Positions 1 through 8,899 of a DNA stretch of 36,723 bases are shown piece after piece. The notes under the pieces are model-generated. The model saw only the letters and a list, made by a program, of their open reading frames with translations, was not told the DNA's origin and did not search any database. Within the stretch, counting starts at the first letter, position 1. Each line of letters begins with the position of its first letter. This DNA is from Multifurca ochricompacta. Taxonomy: Eukaryota > Basidiomycota > Agaricomycetes > Russulales > Russulaceae. The stretch covers positions 1-36,723 of the forward strand of contig WTXG01000326.1 of the NCBI GenBank assembly GCA_022496185.1, read 5' to 3'. The translations under genes were made by a program, and so were the position numbers.

Positions 1-1
1 C

Positions 2-295
2 GGTGTCGGGATGCAACAGGATGCAATTAACATGTTCATTTACCAGGCCTCCATCCAAGCCACTTCCACTTTCAACTTGATGGTGAGTCTCAACTTGTTG
101 CACTATTGACCGTCACGTCAAGTCAATCTGACTGCGCCATCCATCCATCTCTCCCACTGTTCACCTGCCCCCCTCTAACGCCAATCCTTCCTACAGTCGC
201 ACCACGCCTCGGACACTGCCCATCCCTCTTCCCAGTATTCTGTTCTTTCTTTTCTTATCATGAGCACTGCCCTCATCACTGCCAAGCAGGATTGA
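2..295 (+). CDS. Partial spliced host-like gene, 3' end (hypothetical)
   Basis: I do not recognise the product. Positions 2-82 are open in the frame beginning at base 2. A canonical fungal intron can be drawn at 83-196: donor GTGAGT at 83, branch-like CTAAC at 175-179, acceptor CTACAG at 191-196. Splicing joins phase 0 to an open frame that ends at TGA 293-295; without splicing the frame closes within a few codons, which favours the intron. The 5' end lies outside the window. The visible protein is about 60 residues, serine/threonine-rich, with no motif I can name. It could instead belong to the same transcription unit as the 359-1161 reading frame, because the acceptor at 505 is also phase 0. 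Splicing is inferred from sequence alone. Confidence 0.35.
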
Positions 296-358
296 CACCC
301 AGGGCTTCTTGATCACGCCTTTCCCCTCCCTACCTATTCTTCCCACCCTTCAGCCCCG

Positions 359-1161
359 ATGGGCTCACAATCATCTTCTCAACCACGAAGTTATTCTTTT
401 TGCACTCTTCTGAAAGAGTCTTCACGACATCCACTATGTGTCCTCCGAGTACGTTCTAACCCAAAGGTTTCATGTCATTAATCTTATTGAATTTTACTAC
501 TGCAGTCCGCAGTTCAACCCTTGTTTCCTGTCTTTGCTCACCGTCGCTCCCAACCATCTGCTCCAGCGGCGCAACAGCTCAAATTCTGCAACGTTGCTCT
601 TTCTCTTCTTGACCAGTCTTCCTTTCGTACCCCACAGTCTGTTCTTGACCTTGAAACTATCATACCTACTCAGCCTGAGACAAGCATTTTCGGGAGTGAT
701 GGTGCAACAGCCGATTCATCGAAACCAGTCGATGCTCCACTCGCTTCTTTCGATCTGCCGTGGAAGCACAAGTACACTCTCATGCAAAAGCTTCCTTCTG
801 GCAACTGGTGGACATCTCTCAACTCTGACACTACTTCTCTTTCAGGCGATGGATCGGAACTCAAGAATCTACATACTGCCAATGCAGAGCTTGTTGCCAT
901 CTTACCTTCAGCGCCCGTACCAGAAGCTTTGGGATCTTCCACCCCAACATTGGGGTCCCTTTCAAGGAAGTTGCATACTAAAAGCCTACACTACCTGGCC
1001 CACAACACCTCAGCACTGGCTTGTTTCTGGATTATGGCCCTAACGCTAGCTATCACAATCACCACGGCCACGCCCATCACCAGCCTCAACCTCATGCACA
1101 TGCATACAGGCCCTCGCGCCTGAGCTTCACCGTGCGCCCGCACCTGTGCCACTTGCCATAG
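359..1161 (+). pseudogene. Host-like spliced gene with a 1-nt frameshift, unknown function
   Basis: ATG at 359 starts a 30-codon first exon (359-448). An intron at 449-505 (57 nt, GTACGT...CTGCAG) joins in phase 0 to a long second exon. That exon reads in frame to about 979, with a pattern typical of conserved fungal proteins (LPSGNWWTSLNS, LHTANAELVAILPS). Past the A-run at 980-983 the sensible frame moves by one base, giving a Gly/Tyr motif (FLDYGPNASY) and a His/Pro-rich tail, ending at TAG 1159-1161. One missing A in the run would restore one frame of about 250 residues. The upstream sequence is pyrimidine-rich, as in many basidiomycete promoters. The frameshift may be real decay or a sequencing error. 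I cannot assign a family; neighbours are transposon remnants, so this may be a gene truncated by insertions. Confidence 0.5.
449..505 (+). other. Predicted intron, 57 nt, phase 0
   Basis: GTACGT donor at 449-454 and CTGCAG acceptor at 500-505. Length and signals fit fungal spliceosomal introns, and both flanks are open in one frame when it is removed. Confidence 0.55.
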
Positions 1162-1274
1162 CATGACTGGCCAGGGCGCCACTTTTCCTTTATTTGTCAG
1201 TTCACTAACATGTGTCTTCTTTTCCTTTTTATGTCTCGCTTTTCCCTTTTGTGTGCATGAGGTGTAGCATTTGA

Positions 1275-1436
1275 CTAGCTCCACACATTGGTGTAAGTGG
1301 CTGTTATCATGGCACTTGTACTGATTTTGGATAGCCCCTTCGTGTTGAAAGTCCACTTCATGCAGTCCCAGTAAGTGATCCAGTTGGATCCATCTGCTGC
1401 TAACTTTGTCAAGGTGATCTTCATGTTGTCAGCCAT
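1275..1436 (-). pseudogene. Copia gag N-terminus fragment
   Basis: The minus strand from ATG at 1434-1436 encodes a short protein with the opening typical of Ty1/copia Gag in fungi (a LAADGSNWITY block followed by KWTF). The same block type opens Cop2 (VLDGSNWSTW) and Cop3 (LDGSNWPQW). Only about 50 codons remain before similarity ends near 1275; protease, integrase and RT are absent. A copia primer-binding site lies about 90 bases upstream at 1527-1543, so this is the 5' end of an element whose body was lost by deletion, not an internal fragment. It abuts the host-like gene remnant at 359-1161, and was perhaps the insertion that broke it (inference). Confidence 0.65.
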
Positions 1437-1526
1437 AGTGTGAAAAGAGGGTGGTGCAGATAATAAATGCAGGGTATGTTTTTGAGGTTTTGTCTTTGGT
1501 CTTTTGCATTGATTTAATTGGTGACA

Positions 1527-1543
1527 CCAGGGCCCATAACCTG
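1527..1543 (-). promoter_or_regulatory. Copia primer-binding site (initiator tRNA-Met half-tRNA type)
   Basis: The plus strand reads CCAGGGCCCATAACCTG. GGGCCCATAACC matches the anticodon arm of eukaryotic initiator tRNA-Met (CAU anticodon with C33), so the element's RNA strand is complementary to it. The same 16-17 bases recur at 14796-14812 and 35827-35842, each directly at the inner edge of an LTR. Half-tRNA priming of this kind is established for Drosophila copia. Confidence 0.7.
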
Positions 1544-1790
1544 ATAGGATTATAGATGCAAAAGAAGATGAGCAGGGATGTGTGAGAGGTGGAAGTGGAA
1601 GCAAAGCAAGACTGTTGTTGATACAAGTAAACTTAGAGGTTTTTTATACAATTTATGCTGCAATAGGAGTCCTTCTAAAATATCATGAAGTTGTGCTTGC
1701 ATACTAGTGAAAATGATGGAGAAATGAAAATGTTGTACAGTAATGGTAATAGGAGTCAAAACAGAATAATAGAATGTAATGCAAGCATTG
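1542..1790 (-). repeat. Probable 5' LTR of the copia fragment, right boundary uncertain
   Basis: In the two complete copia elements of the window the LTR begins with TG overlapping the end of the primer-binding site. Here the equivalent TG is at 1542. The right boundary cannot be placed because the partner LTR is missing; a different inverted-repeat-like sequence starts at about 1790. Confidence 0.4.
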
Positions 1791-2010
1791 CAAGTGTCTG
1801 TCTGGGAACCGACCTCTGACTGGTTCTGAACTGGTCATGTGAGAACCGGTTGGAACCGGTTGTTGGACCGAAAGTGAACTGCTATAGACCAGTCCTAAGA
1901 AGTCCGGTCTGCAGTTGGTCTATATTTGAGTTACTATAGACTGGTTGCCAGTCTGGTCCACATGAAATTTATTGAAAAAACCAGACTGGACCGGACTTTT
2001 AAACACTATT
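1790..2010. repeat. Candidate short inverted-repeat element (MITE-like)
   Basis: About 220 bases dense in imperfect ACTGGTC / GACCAGT and ACCGGTT words on both strands. The right edge, read on the minus strand, begins AGTGTTTAAAAGTCCGGTCC; the left edge begins AGTGTCTGTCTGGGAACCGACC. This resembles the subterminal architecture of hAT-type MITEs, but I could not find an 8-bp target duplication. It lies exactly between the copia fragment and the pol stop codon of Gyp1, where Gyp1's 3' LTR should be. Confidence 0.35.
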
Positions 2011-2011
2011 T

Positions 2012-4135
2012 TTAACTGTTCTTGGGCGCTTGGGGATGTTGTAAGTGGAACTCCATGATGAGGGCTGGAGCAAAGATGTTCCCAGCTGGTTCCCACAAAC
2101 TGTCAGAGTCTGGGAACCCCTTCCACTTGATCAGGTAATGCAGCTTGCGCCCTTGGCCTTTTCAGGATGAATCCAGAATGCAATCCACTTCCCACTCCAC
2201 TTCTCCATCAATGAGATCAGGTGGTGGTCTTGGGAAGTTCCCACCATGAATGGAAGTCTCCTTATACGGAGTCAGTAGTTGGGCATGGAAGACCAGGTGA
2301 ATCTTCCATTTCTCAGGGAGTTCGAGTTCATATGAAATGTCTGACAGCTTCCTTCTGATCTGGAAGGGTCCATGACATCAAGGCACTAACTTGGCAGTGG
2401 GGTGTGAGGTGTGAATGTTCTTCCCTTTGAGCCAGACCCAGTCATTGGTCTGATAAGGTGTGAATTTGCTAGGCAGTGCAGATAAGAGCTCTTGCGCCTT
2501 CAGCAGATTCTCATTGGCTGATTGTTGTAGCTCCTTCCATTGGTCAATTCGTTGGGCTACTGATGGTACATTGGTGGGCTTATCTACCCATGTGGTTCAT
2601 GGGGTCCAGCCCATGATAAGTGAAAAGGGGGTGGTCTTCATCATCCTGTTGGGCCAGGAGTTGTGGGCGAACTCTGCTGTCAATAGCCACTGGGCCCAGT
2701 CGTCTTGTTGTCTATTACACCAGAATCACAGATACTGTTCTAACCATTGGTTGGTTTGTTCTGACTGCCCATCAGTCTGTGGATGGTAGGCTGTGGATAT
2801 GTTCTGTGTGATATTCAACGTTTTACATAGGGCTTGTGTGAATGTCGATGTAAACCGAGTATCTTGGTTGGAGATGACCTTTTGGGGAAGTCCATAGTGG
2901 TGGTAGACATGATCAAGATACAGCTTTGCCACTCCTTTGGCTGTGATGGTTTCTTTGCAGGGTATGAAGAGGGCTGCCTTTGAACAGTCGTGGTCAGTGA
3001 TTGTAAGGATGGAGTCGAACCCTTGTGACTCAGGGAGTTTGACTATGAAATCCATGGCAATGGTCTGGAATGGGGTTGATGCAATGGGCGTGATGGGATA
3101 TATCGGTGGGACTTTTGGATGCGTGTTGACCTTGTTTGCCTGACATGCAGCACATCCTTTCACATAGTTTTCGATGTCCTGTTTTGTTACGAACCCCGCT
3201 GCGTCGTCTCATTTCCTTTTCTCCCTCACGTGACCTATCATTTGGCTGTGTTTGTCCATTGTTGATCGTGTTATGCCTTCTGTTATGCCTGTTTGGTCCC
3301 TTATCTCTGACTCATGCTGTGCTTATCTATGACTCATACTTTACATCAGAACTCTTATGTATTTTCCCACCAGAATTGCGACTATACTGGATCCATCTAT
3401 GTATATTCTCACCTGGCCCACATCAACCCCATTCCCCATTTAGCTAGATTATGACTTCATTGATACATCAAGTATATTACTCCAATTCAGACTCCGATCC
3501 CTGTTATGTATATAAGGCCTGTCTAGATAGCCTGTATGCCTCAGACTCGACTTCTTAATCAACTTGGTGCATTACCTTCTGGGTGATCTCTAAGACCTGA
3601 CCTCTGAATTGTCTCAGTGCTTCTGGCACTTCTCTGCTCACCGGTACTAAGGGATTAGCTCCTTGGTATTGACTTCTCACCCGATCTCTGCACACTTGAA
3701 AGACAGTGTGCACTTGACTTTGTAGTTTTGTTACACGACCTGTCACACATTGTGCCAAATGCCCGCACCAGGCATTACATGTTTCATGTTGGGCCACCAG
3801 TAATCTCATTTGGTGAGGGTGTAGGTGTTGGCAATGCCGGGGTGGCCAGCAGAGGGGAGGTCATGGTGAAAATGGATCACCCCCCTCTTAATGTTGTCGC
3901 CACCAGTGACAACAAGACGATCGCCATCTCTCCACCACAGGCCATTAATTTTCTTCAAATTGTGTGCATCGGCCCAAGATTGACAAAGCTCTTGGTTCAT
4001 GTTCTGTGAGACTTGTGCCCATAAATCCATGTCATGGAGGCTGACTATGGCAGTTCTTGTGAACACTTCTTCTGGGAGGACCACGATGTTATTATTGTCG
4101 TCCTCTCCGGTATGCATGTCTGGTCTGCATGACAA
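2012..4135 (-). pseudogene. Gyp1 integrase and chromodomain, interrupted by a solo LTR
   Basis: The zinc-binding region starts near 4135 and shows the HH part (HHDLPSAGHPG) around 3830-3860. The solo LTR then cuts the gene after a WWPNMK motif. The CC part (CAACQ) resumes near 3150, followed by the DDE core: TITDHD, a second Asp in SNQDTRF, and Glu in GQSEQTN (2740-3100). The C-terminal part carries a GPF/Y-like block and, at about 2020-2190, a chromodomain (YLIKWKGFPDSDSLWEP) that in related elements directs insertion to modified chromatin. In-frame TGA codons occur before DYWWP, after EQYL, after LVP and after DSS. The frame ends at TAA 2012-2014. Confidence 0.85.
3185..3779 (+). repeat. 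Solo gypsy-type LTR, 595 bp, inserted in the Gyp1 integrase
   Basis: Begins TGTTACG and ends CATTACA, with perfect 5-bp target duplications TGTTT at 3180-3184 and 3780-3784. Removing the LTR and one duplication rejoins the integrase reading frame. A TATA box (TATATAAG, 3509-3516) in plus orientation is followed by CTCAGACTCGACTT (from 3540), a motif also found after the TATA box of the Gyp1 LTR, so the two LTRs belong to related families. It is richer in CpG than the surrounding Gyp1 body, consistent with a later insertion. The internal part was presumably lost by LTR-LTR recombination. Confidence 0.9.
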
Positions 4136-5567
4136 TGCATCTGCTCATGCATTACGGCTCCCTGCGATGTGTTTCAGGGTGAAATTGTATTCCTCTAGCT
4201 CTAAAACTTCTCATGCCATGCGTCAGCTGATTTTATGGGGTTCCTTCCAATACAGCAGGTTGGAATGGTCAGTGTGGATAACGGTTTTATGAGGGGCACC
4301 AGCTAGATAGGGTCACCAGTGGTGTAGAGCTTTGACGATGGCAAGCAATTCTCTATCCCAGATGTCATAATTTTGTTCGGCTGGGGAGAAGGTCTCAGAA
4401 TAGTATGCCACTGGGTGTAGAATCTGTGCAGTGTCATGCTGGTACAGTATGGCTCCATTTGTGAAGTGGGAGGCATCTACCTCCAGCTCAAAGGGTTGGT
4501 TTAGATCAGGTTGAATGAGCACTGGTTCTGCTCCTATGATGTCTCTGATTCGTTCAAATGCTTCTTGTTGGGGCGTGTCCCAGTGCCATGGTACATCCTT
4601 TTTCAGGAGGTTGTTCAGTGGACAAGCAATTCCAGAGAAACCTTTGACAAAATGCTGATAGAAGTTACAAAATCCAACAAAGGATCTAATGTCCTTAACA
4701 CTTGTGGGCATTGGCCATTCTCTGATCCCCTGCACCTTGACTGGGTCCATGCGTACATGCCCTCCCTCGAGTATGACTCCTAGGTATTCAATGCTTTTTT
4801 GTTCAAAGGAGCACTTTGCCGGTTTCAAGTAGAGGTCATGGTCATGTAGAATATCCAAGACCTGATGGACACAGGTTCGATGATGAGGGAGATCATCTTT
4901 GGTAGCAACCAGAATGTCATCCATGTAGACAACCACTTCTCTGGTTAGTATAAGATCTCAGAATATGTGGTTCATCATTGCCTGGAATGTTGCCAGAGAG
5001 TTGGTTAGTCCAAAAAACATCATTGGGTTCGAAGAGTCCTTGGTTAGTTTTGAATGTGGCTTTTCCCTGATCTCCTTCACAAATATGTATGTTGTTGTAT
5101 CCCCAACAAATGTCCATTTTGGAGAATAATGCCTTGTCCCTCATTGTGTCGATGAGTTCTGGTATGAGCAGGAGAGGGTAGGCATTTCAAATGGTGTAAG
5201 CATTGATTCTCCTGTAATCTTGTACTGGGCATAGTTTGCCATCTTTCTTTTTGATGAAGAAGAAGGGTGACACATAGGGTGACTTAGATGGGTGAATATA
5301 TCCTTTAGCAAGATGTTCCTCCAGGAAGGCGGTCAATGCCTCCTGCTCCTTTGGCGACAATGGATAGATTTTACAATTGATGGCAGGGGGGGTGTCTGGT
5401 ACAAAATCAATGGTGTGGTCCCAAGGTTGTGAAGGTGGGAATCGCTGGGACTCTTCTTTGGAGAATACCTTGTAGTGATGCTGGTACTCTTTGGGGACAG
5501 TGTTTTCAAAGGTTTTGTCTTCCTGTCCTTCCATTGCCTTTTGCACCAATTCAGAAGCCTTCGTCAT
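4136..5567 (-). pseudogene. Gyp1 reverse transcriptase and RNase H
   Basis: RT starts with the familiar fungal gypsy block (YIHPSKSPYVSPFFFIKKKDG) near 5270-5330, followed by QDYRRINAYT and the WGYNNIHI region. The catalytic YMDD is at 4916-4927. RNase H follows with LEVDASHFTNGAILYQ (catalytic Asp, about 4460-4510) and ELLAIVKALHHW. A frameshift falls near 5030 between the LFEP block and YMDD. In-frame TGAs occur after YTI, HIF, HHW, KIS, RMA and RNA, each where related elements have arginine. One basic position is Cys (DICWGYNN, expected Arg), also compatible with CpG loss. Not expected to be active. Confidence 0.88.
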
Positions 5568-5579
5568 ATAGCAGTATAC

Positions 5580-6119
5580 TCAATCACTAGGCTCTAGATC
5601 ATCCCATGTAGCTTGTTCTCCCATAACAATGGCTCGGATGGCAGGGTGTCGTACTGCATAGTCATACCCCAAAGACGTAATGATGACAGGGTAGAACTCT
5701 TTACTCATAGTTGCATCTGCCCAGTTTATCTTTGGCTCAAAGGCCGCAAGCCAGGGGTATCCCAGGATGAGATCCTCAGTACCAAGATCGGTGATGAGGA
5801 AGTGAATTGTTCTGGTATCTTCCCCAACCTGTATGCTTAGGTCGGTATAGTGTGTGATCCTCCTGGCTTTATTGGCCATTCCATCTATGTTCCAAATGTT
5901 TTTCTCTTGAGGGAGCATGAGCATCCCTAATCCCAGGACTTTTACGAGTTGCTGGCTGATGAAGTTATCGGTGGCTCCAGAGTCCACCAGCACGTCTTGG
6001 TCGGCCGTTTTCTGTGTAGTTTCAAAATGTACTGGTATTTTCAATGATTTGAACCAACTAGTGTACACAGAAGTTACATGTAATGCTCTTGCCCAGGCTG
6101 ATGGGGTTGAGCCAGTCAA
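5580..6119 (-). pseudogene. Gyp1 retroviral-type aspartic protease
   Basis: Open stretch of about 179 codons with the protease active-site triad LVDSGATDNFIS (DSGA at about 5973-5984) and the downstream ILGYPWL motif (about 5745-5765) of the pepsin-like retropepsin fold. In the intact element this cleaves the Gag-Pol precursor inside the particle. It reads directly into RT in the same frame, separated only by a TGA at 5577-5579 (after PSD), consistent with one Gag-Pol polyprotein. The N-terminal start printed by the frame is arbitrary; the true polyprotein began in gag. Confidence 0.85.
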
Positions 6120-6129
6120 AAATCCTTTT

Positions 6130-7622
6130 TGGCAAATGCCTTTTCTACCAGGATGGCGTGTACTTCCTCACTTTCTTTCATCATATTTGCCCATATATTG
6201 TGGGCCTTCTCTTCCTTGGTGCATTTGTCAACTGAGGGCGGGTTATTGGAAGCTGGGGTGGGGTAGTAGTGGCTTCAGCTACACATACTCCCTTCTTTGG
6301 GCAGTCTCAGGACATGTGCCCTTGGGCTTTGCAGTGGAAACACCTTCCTTCTTTCATAAGGGTCTGCCGCTCATCTTCTGTTAGCGTAGCATGGACGCGG
6401 GTTCTATCGGCTGAGGTATCCATGGCATTTGGATCCCTGGTCGGAGCATGCCCTGGTGATTTCACCCCAAAGGCTGCCTTCCATTGATCCCTTGTTTTCC
6501 CCTTCTTTGTGTCAACTCCGAACCTTGTTTGGAAATTGAGGTAATCTTGTTGCTGTCAACGTGCAGCATCCACCCAGTTGTCCCAAGTATGTGGGTGATG
6601 GAACTGGATTATGTTCTTCACCAAGGGGTTGGGGAGTCCTTGTGAGAAGAGGTCCAATGTGGCCTCTTCATCTGTATCGTACCCAGCTCAGTTGGCCAGG
6701 CTGTGGAATTTGGCAACATATGCATCCAAATCTCCTCTTTCCATTTTTAGTGTCTTTAGTTCCCTCACAGCCTTCTGTTTAGCCTGCCCATCTGTGAAGG
6801 CATCTTTAAATCTTTGGGCAACAGTTTCCCAAAGACTGAGGCTTGTGGTCCATCGTCCGGATGCCACTTGATTGTTTAACCACTCCAACTGCTCCATTGT
6901 CCAATCATCCACAGCTTCCCCTCTAATGAGTGACAGGAAGAGGTTGGCTCATTGGAATGGATTGACAATTTGTGGGACATCATGGTTGAAGTTCTGGAAG
7001 GTGGTAAACTCCAGAATGAACTTCTTGCTTTGGGAGCAATCTCCTGTGAATGTCTGGGGCAATACTCCTGAGAGCCGTCCTGATGGAGGTGGGATGTTTG
7101 GAGCAGTTATGGTAGGAGGAGGCGGAGGGTTGGGGTGGGGTCAGGGAGTTGCATGGCAATTGTAGACATGGTGATGGGGTGGACAGTGTCAGTGGATCGT
7201 GTGGATATCTGGGGAGTTGTTAATGCAGGGGCTCTGATTGTAGCAATCTCTGGTGCAACCTGGGTAGCAATAGCTAATGCTGGTGTTGTCGTTCTGTTCT
7301 TGTTCTGTGTACTCTTCTTCAGAGTTGGTAATAATGGCCAGGGGATTCTCCTCCACAGTCCTAATCCAAATTCTAGTGGGGCAGGTCCTGTAGTGACCCA
7401 AGAGTGTCATCATTCTGAGTATTGGATGTGATACCAAACTCTTTTCTCGTTGTTGTATTCTACCAGTTGGTATCTTCTGTCGTGATAGACGTAGTATCCA
7501 AACTCGGATTCAAAGTCTTTCCAGACAGCAGAGCCAAGTGTCTGTTGTGAAAGATTATTCTTGTCTCTGTGTTCGATGAGTTCTTCTTTGAACAAGGTTT
7601 GACTGCAGCTGGAAGAAGCCAC
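6130..7622 (-). pseudogene. Gyp1 gag with CCHC zinc knuckle
   Basis: Starts at ATG 7620-7622, only 22 bases inside the 5' LTR. A retrotransposon Gag core is visible around 6690-7060 (FTGDCSQSKKFILEF, then LSLWETVAQRFKDAF and DAYVAKFHSLAN), followed by a nucleocapsid CCHC box (CFHCKAQGHMS, stop, DC) at about 6298-6343. Stops interrupting the core are TGA after NPFQ, SLAN, AAR and HMS. A frameshift lies in the C/G-rich run near 7110. The product would have assembled the virus-like particle and bound element RNA. It is now a relic. Confidence 0.8.
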
Positions 7623-7631
7623 ATTGGGAAG

Positions 7632-7642
7632 AGACTCAACTT
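7632..7642 (-). promoter_or_regulatory. Gyp1 putative self-primer binding site
   Basis: Two bases downstream of the 5' LTR on the minus strand lies AAGTTGAGTCT. It is complementary, with one mismatch, to AGACTCGACTT at 7869-7879 (minus strand) just downstream of the LTR TATA box, where the RNA 5' end should lie. The mismatch is at a CpG. Tf1 of fission yeast primes with the first 11 nt of its own RNA; several chromoviruses do the same. Confidence 0.55.
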
Positions 7643-7644
7643 GA

Positions 7645-8237
7645 TGTTACATCCAGTGTGGGACATACCACATGACTTGTGTGACAGCGTATCATTCAGG
7701 ATCAGATAAGAAACCAATAAGGCTTCTTGGAGTTTGGGTGAGATGAGTCAAAGTAAAAGGGGCTGTTCCCTTAGACAATGTTGAGCAGAAAGGTGTCAGA
7801 AACACCGAGAGGGACAAGTCAGAGATCCAATGGGAAATGTCCAGAAGACAAGCACTGATGTATTCAATAAGTCGAGTCTGAGGTCTACAATGTAGTTACA
7901 GTGGACTTATATATGTAATCGAATGAGCGTCTAAAGATAAGATATTGTAGAGTCATATGGGCCCAAATATACAAAAGCGGAGGGTGTAGAGCCGCACTTC
8001 TGATAGGGAATTAAGTAAGTGTCTGGTCGTAAGGATAAGAGATAAGAGATAAGAGATAAGAGACCAATCATAGGTAAAGCGGTGCAAACAAAGACAAAGG
8101 CAATCACGGGGAGGGGAGCAGGGCATGTGATGGGTCCCAGGAAGGAGATGTAATCAAGAAATGTAGCATGGGGGGACAGGCAGGGTCATCACTGGGGATC
8201 GTGAAGAAAAGTGGGTCACTAGGCAGGGGTTGTAACA
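7645..8237 (-). repeat. Gyp1 5' LTR
   Basis: 593 bp, bounded by TGTTACA on both strands (plus strand TGTTACA...TGTAACA). On the minus strand a TATATAAG box (rc around 7908-7915) precedes the motif CCTCAGACTCGACTT (7869-7883), also present in the solo LTR at 3185-3779. It contains a heptanucleotide run at 8031-8063. Flanking pentamers (CTTGA inside, CCCAT outside) are not expected to match because the 3' LTR is missing. Confidence 0.7.
8031..8063. repeat. Tandem (GATAAGA) microsatellite in the Gyp1 LTR
   Basis: Four consecutive copies of the 7-mer GATAAGA with partial flanking copies. GATA words are also abundant in the Cop2 LTR. It could be a simple repeat or a GATA-factor binding cluster. 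Confidence 0.7.
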
Positions 8238-8560
8238 CCCATCCACTATCTGTTTTTTGTACTCACTGGATCGCTGACAGGTATGGTACAGGTACAGGTA
8301 TGGCCGTTTACAGTATACAGTAGTAGACAGTAGTACTAGAGAAAATAAAGTTGAGCAAGGCAGCATGAACAAGAAGCTTAGAGTGATAAAGCAATTAATA
8401 GGTGTATTCTTGGGAGTATTCTAGAGAGAATATAGAGTCGAGCAGGTAGTGTGAGCAAGAGTTTTAGAGCAATGAAGTGATGGATGGGGATGTTTCTCAA
8501 ACAGGACGACTTATCAGGGCTATTCTACAGCCCCTTTTATGTAGTTTATGCTGTAGTGTA
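8238..8560. repeat. Uncharacterised repeat-like spacer with an imperfect ~85-bp tandem duplication
   Basis: No coding frame supported. GTACTAGAGAAAATAAAG...GAGCAAGGCAGCATGAACAAG (about 8331-8395) is imperfectly repeated as ATTCTAGAGAGAATATAGAG...GAGCAGGTAGTGTGAGCAAG (about 8418-8480). The texture resembles the U5 region of a copia LTR, but no boundaries or target duplications were found. Confidence 0.35.
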
Positions 8561-8569
8561 GAAACAGGC

Positions 8570-8880
8570 ATGGCACAGGCTTATATTTTAGATACTGCAA
8601 TACTACTATCTATTTCACCTTGTTAGCTTAGAGACTTAGATTCTCATGATAATGTGATAGCAACTGCTTTATCTATAGCAGATTTAGTGGCTTTATATAC
8701 AATTTAGATGTACTATAGTATTGCTACTAAATTAAAGTAAACGTCTCGCTTGTTAATGAATGTGATTTGATCACATGATCAATCTGAGATGTATATACTC
8801 AGTATCTAATTAAATGTGAGACATGTTTTGATTTCATCAATTATGTTATCTAAATGCGATCACAATTACATTAAGGCATA
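8570..8880 (-). repeat. hAT 3' flank, shared with a segment of the 24557 element
   Basis: Read on the minus strand this AT-rich stretch aligns with 25083-25330 (plus): shared blocks include AATTGTGATC, TTAATTAGATAC, ATATACATCT, TGATCAAATCACAT, AGTACATCTAAA and GCCATGCCTGTT. It directly follows the hAT transposase stop codon, so it is probably that element's 3' terminal region. The second copy suggests a short derivative of the same family elsewhere. Confidence 0.5.
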
Positions 8881-8899
8881 AAAAAGCATTGTATCTAGG

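Larger units (their letters stand above)
2012..8237 (-). mobile_element. Gyp1: degenerate chromodomain Ty3/gypsy retrotransposon
   Basis: Order on the minus strand: 5' LTR (7645-8237), self-primer-like site (7632-7642), gag with CCHC knuckle, aspartic protease, reverse transcriptase, RNase H, zinc-binding integrase and C-terminal chromodomain, with pol ending at 2012. This is the chromovirus order. A solo LTR (3185-3779) interrupts the integrase. No 3' LTR follows pol; the space is taken by the 1790-2010 sequence, so the 3' end is deleted. At least a dozen in-frame stops and several frameshifts make it non-autonomous. The stops I traced are TGA where an arginine CGA is expected. Confidence 0.9.

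Noticed and set aside
438..1043. Long frame overlapping the host-like gene in another frame
   Set aside because: It shares bases with the better-supported spliced frame and reads as low-complexity Leu/Ser/Pro; only the 506-980 frame and its shifted continuation show protein-like motifs.
1527..1543. A tRNA-Met gene fragment
   Set aside because: Only the anticodon-arm 13-16 bases match and always at LTR edges; no acceptor, D or T arms. It is a primer-binding site.
8031..8063. CRISPR-like or direct-repeat array
   Set aside because: Contiguous 7-mers without spacers in a eukaryotic LTR: a microsatellite.
7645..8237. Another solo LTR independent of Gyp1
   Set aside because: No matching target duplication, and a primer site and Gag start follow it directly in the right orientation, so a 5' LTR fits better.
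8500..8560. CAGGGCTATTCTACAGCCCC as the left hAT terminus
   Set aside because: It only loosely resembles the right-end candidate at 18395-18414, and the flanking octamers do not match.
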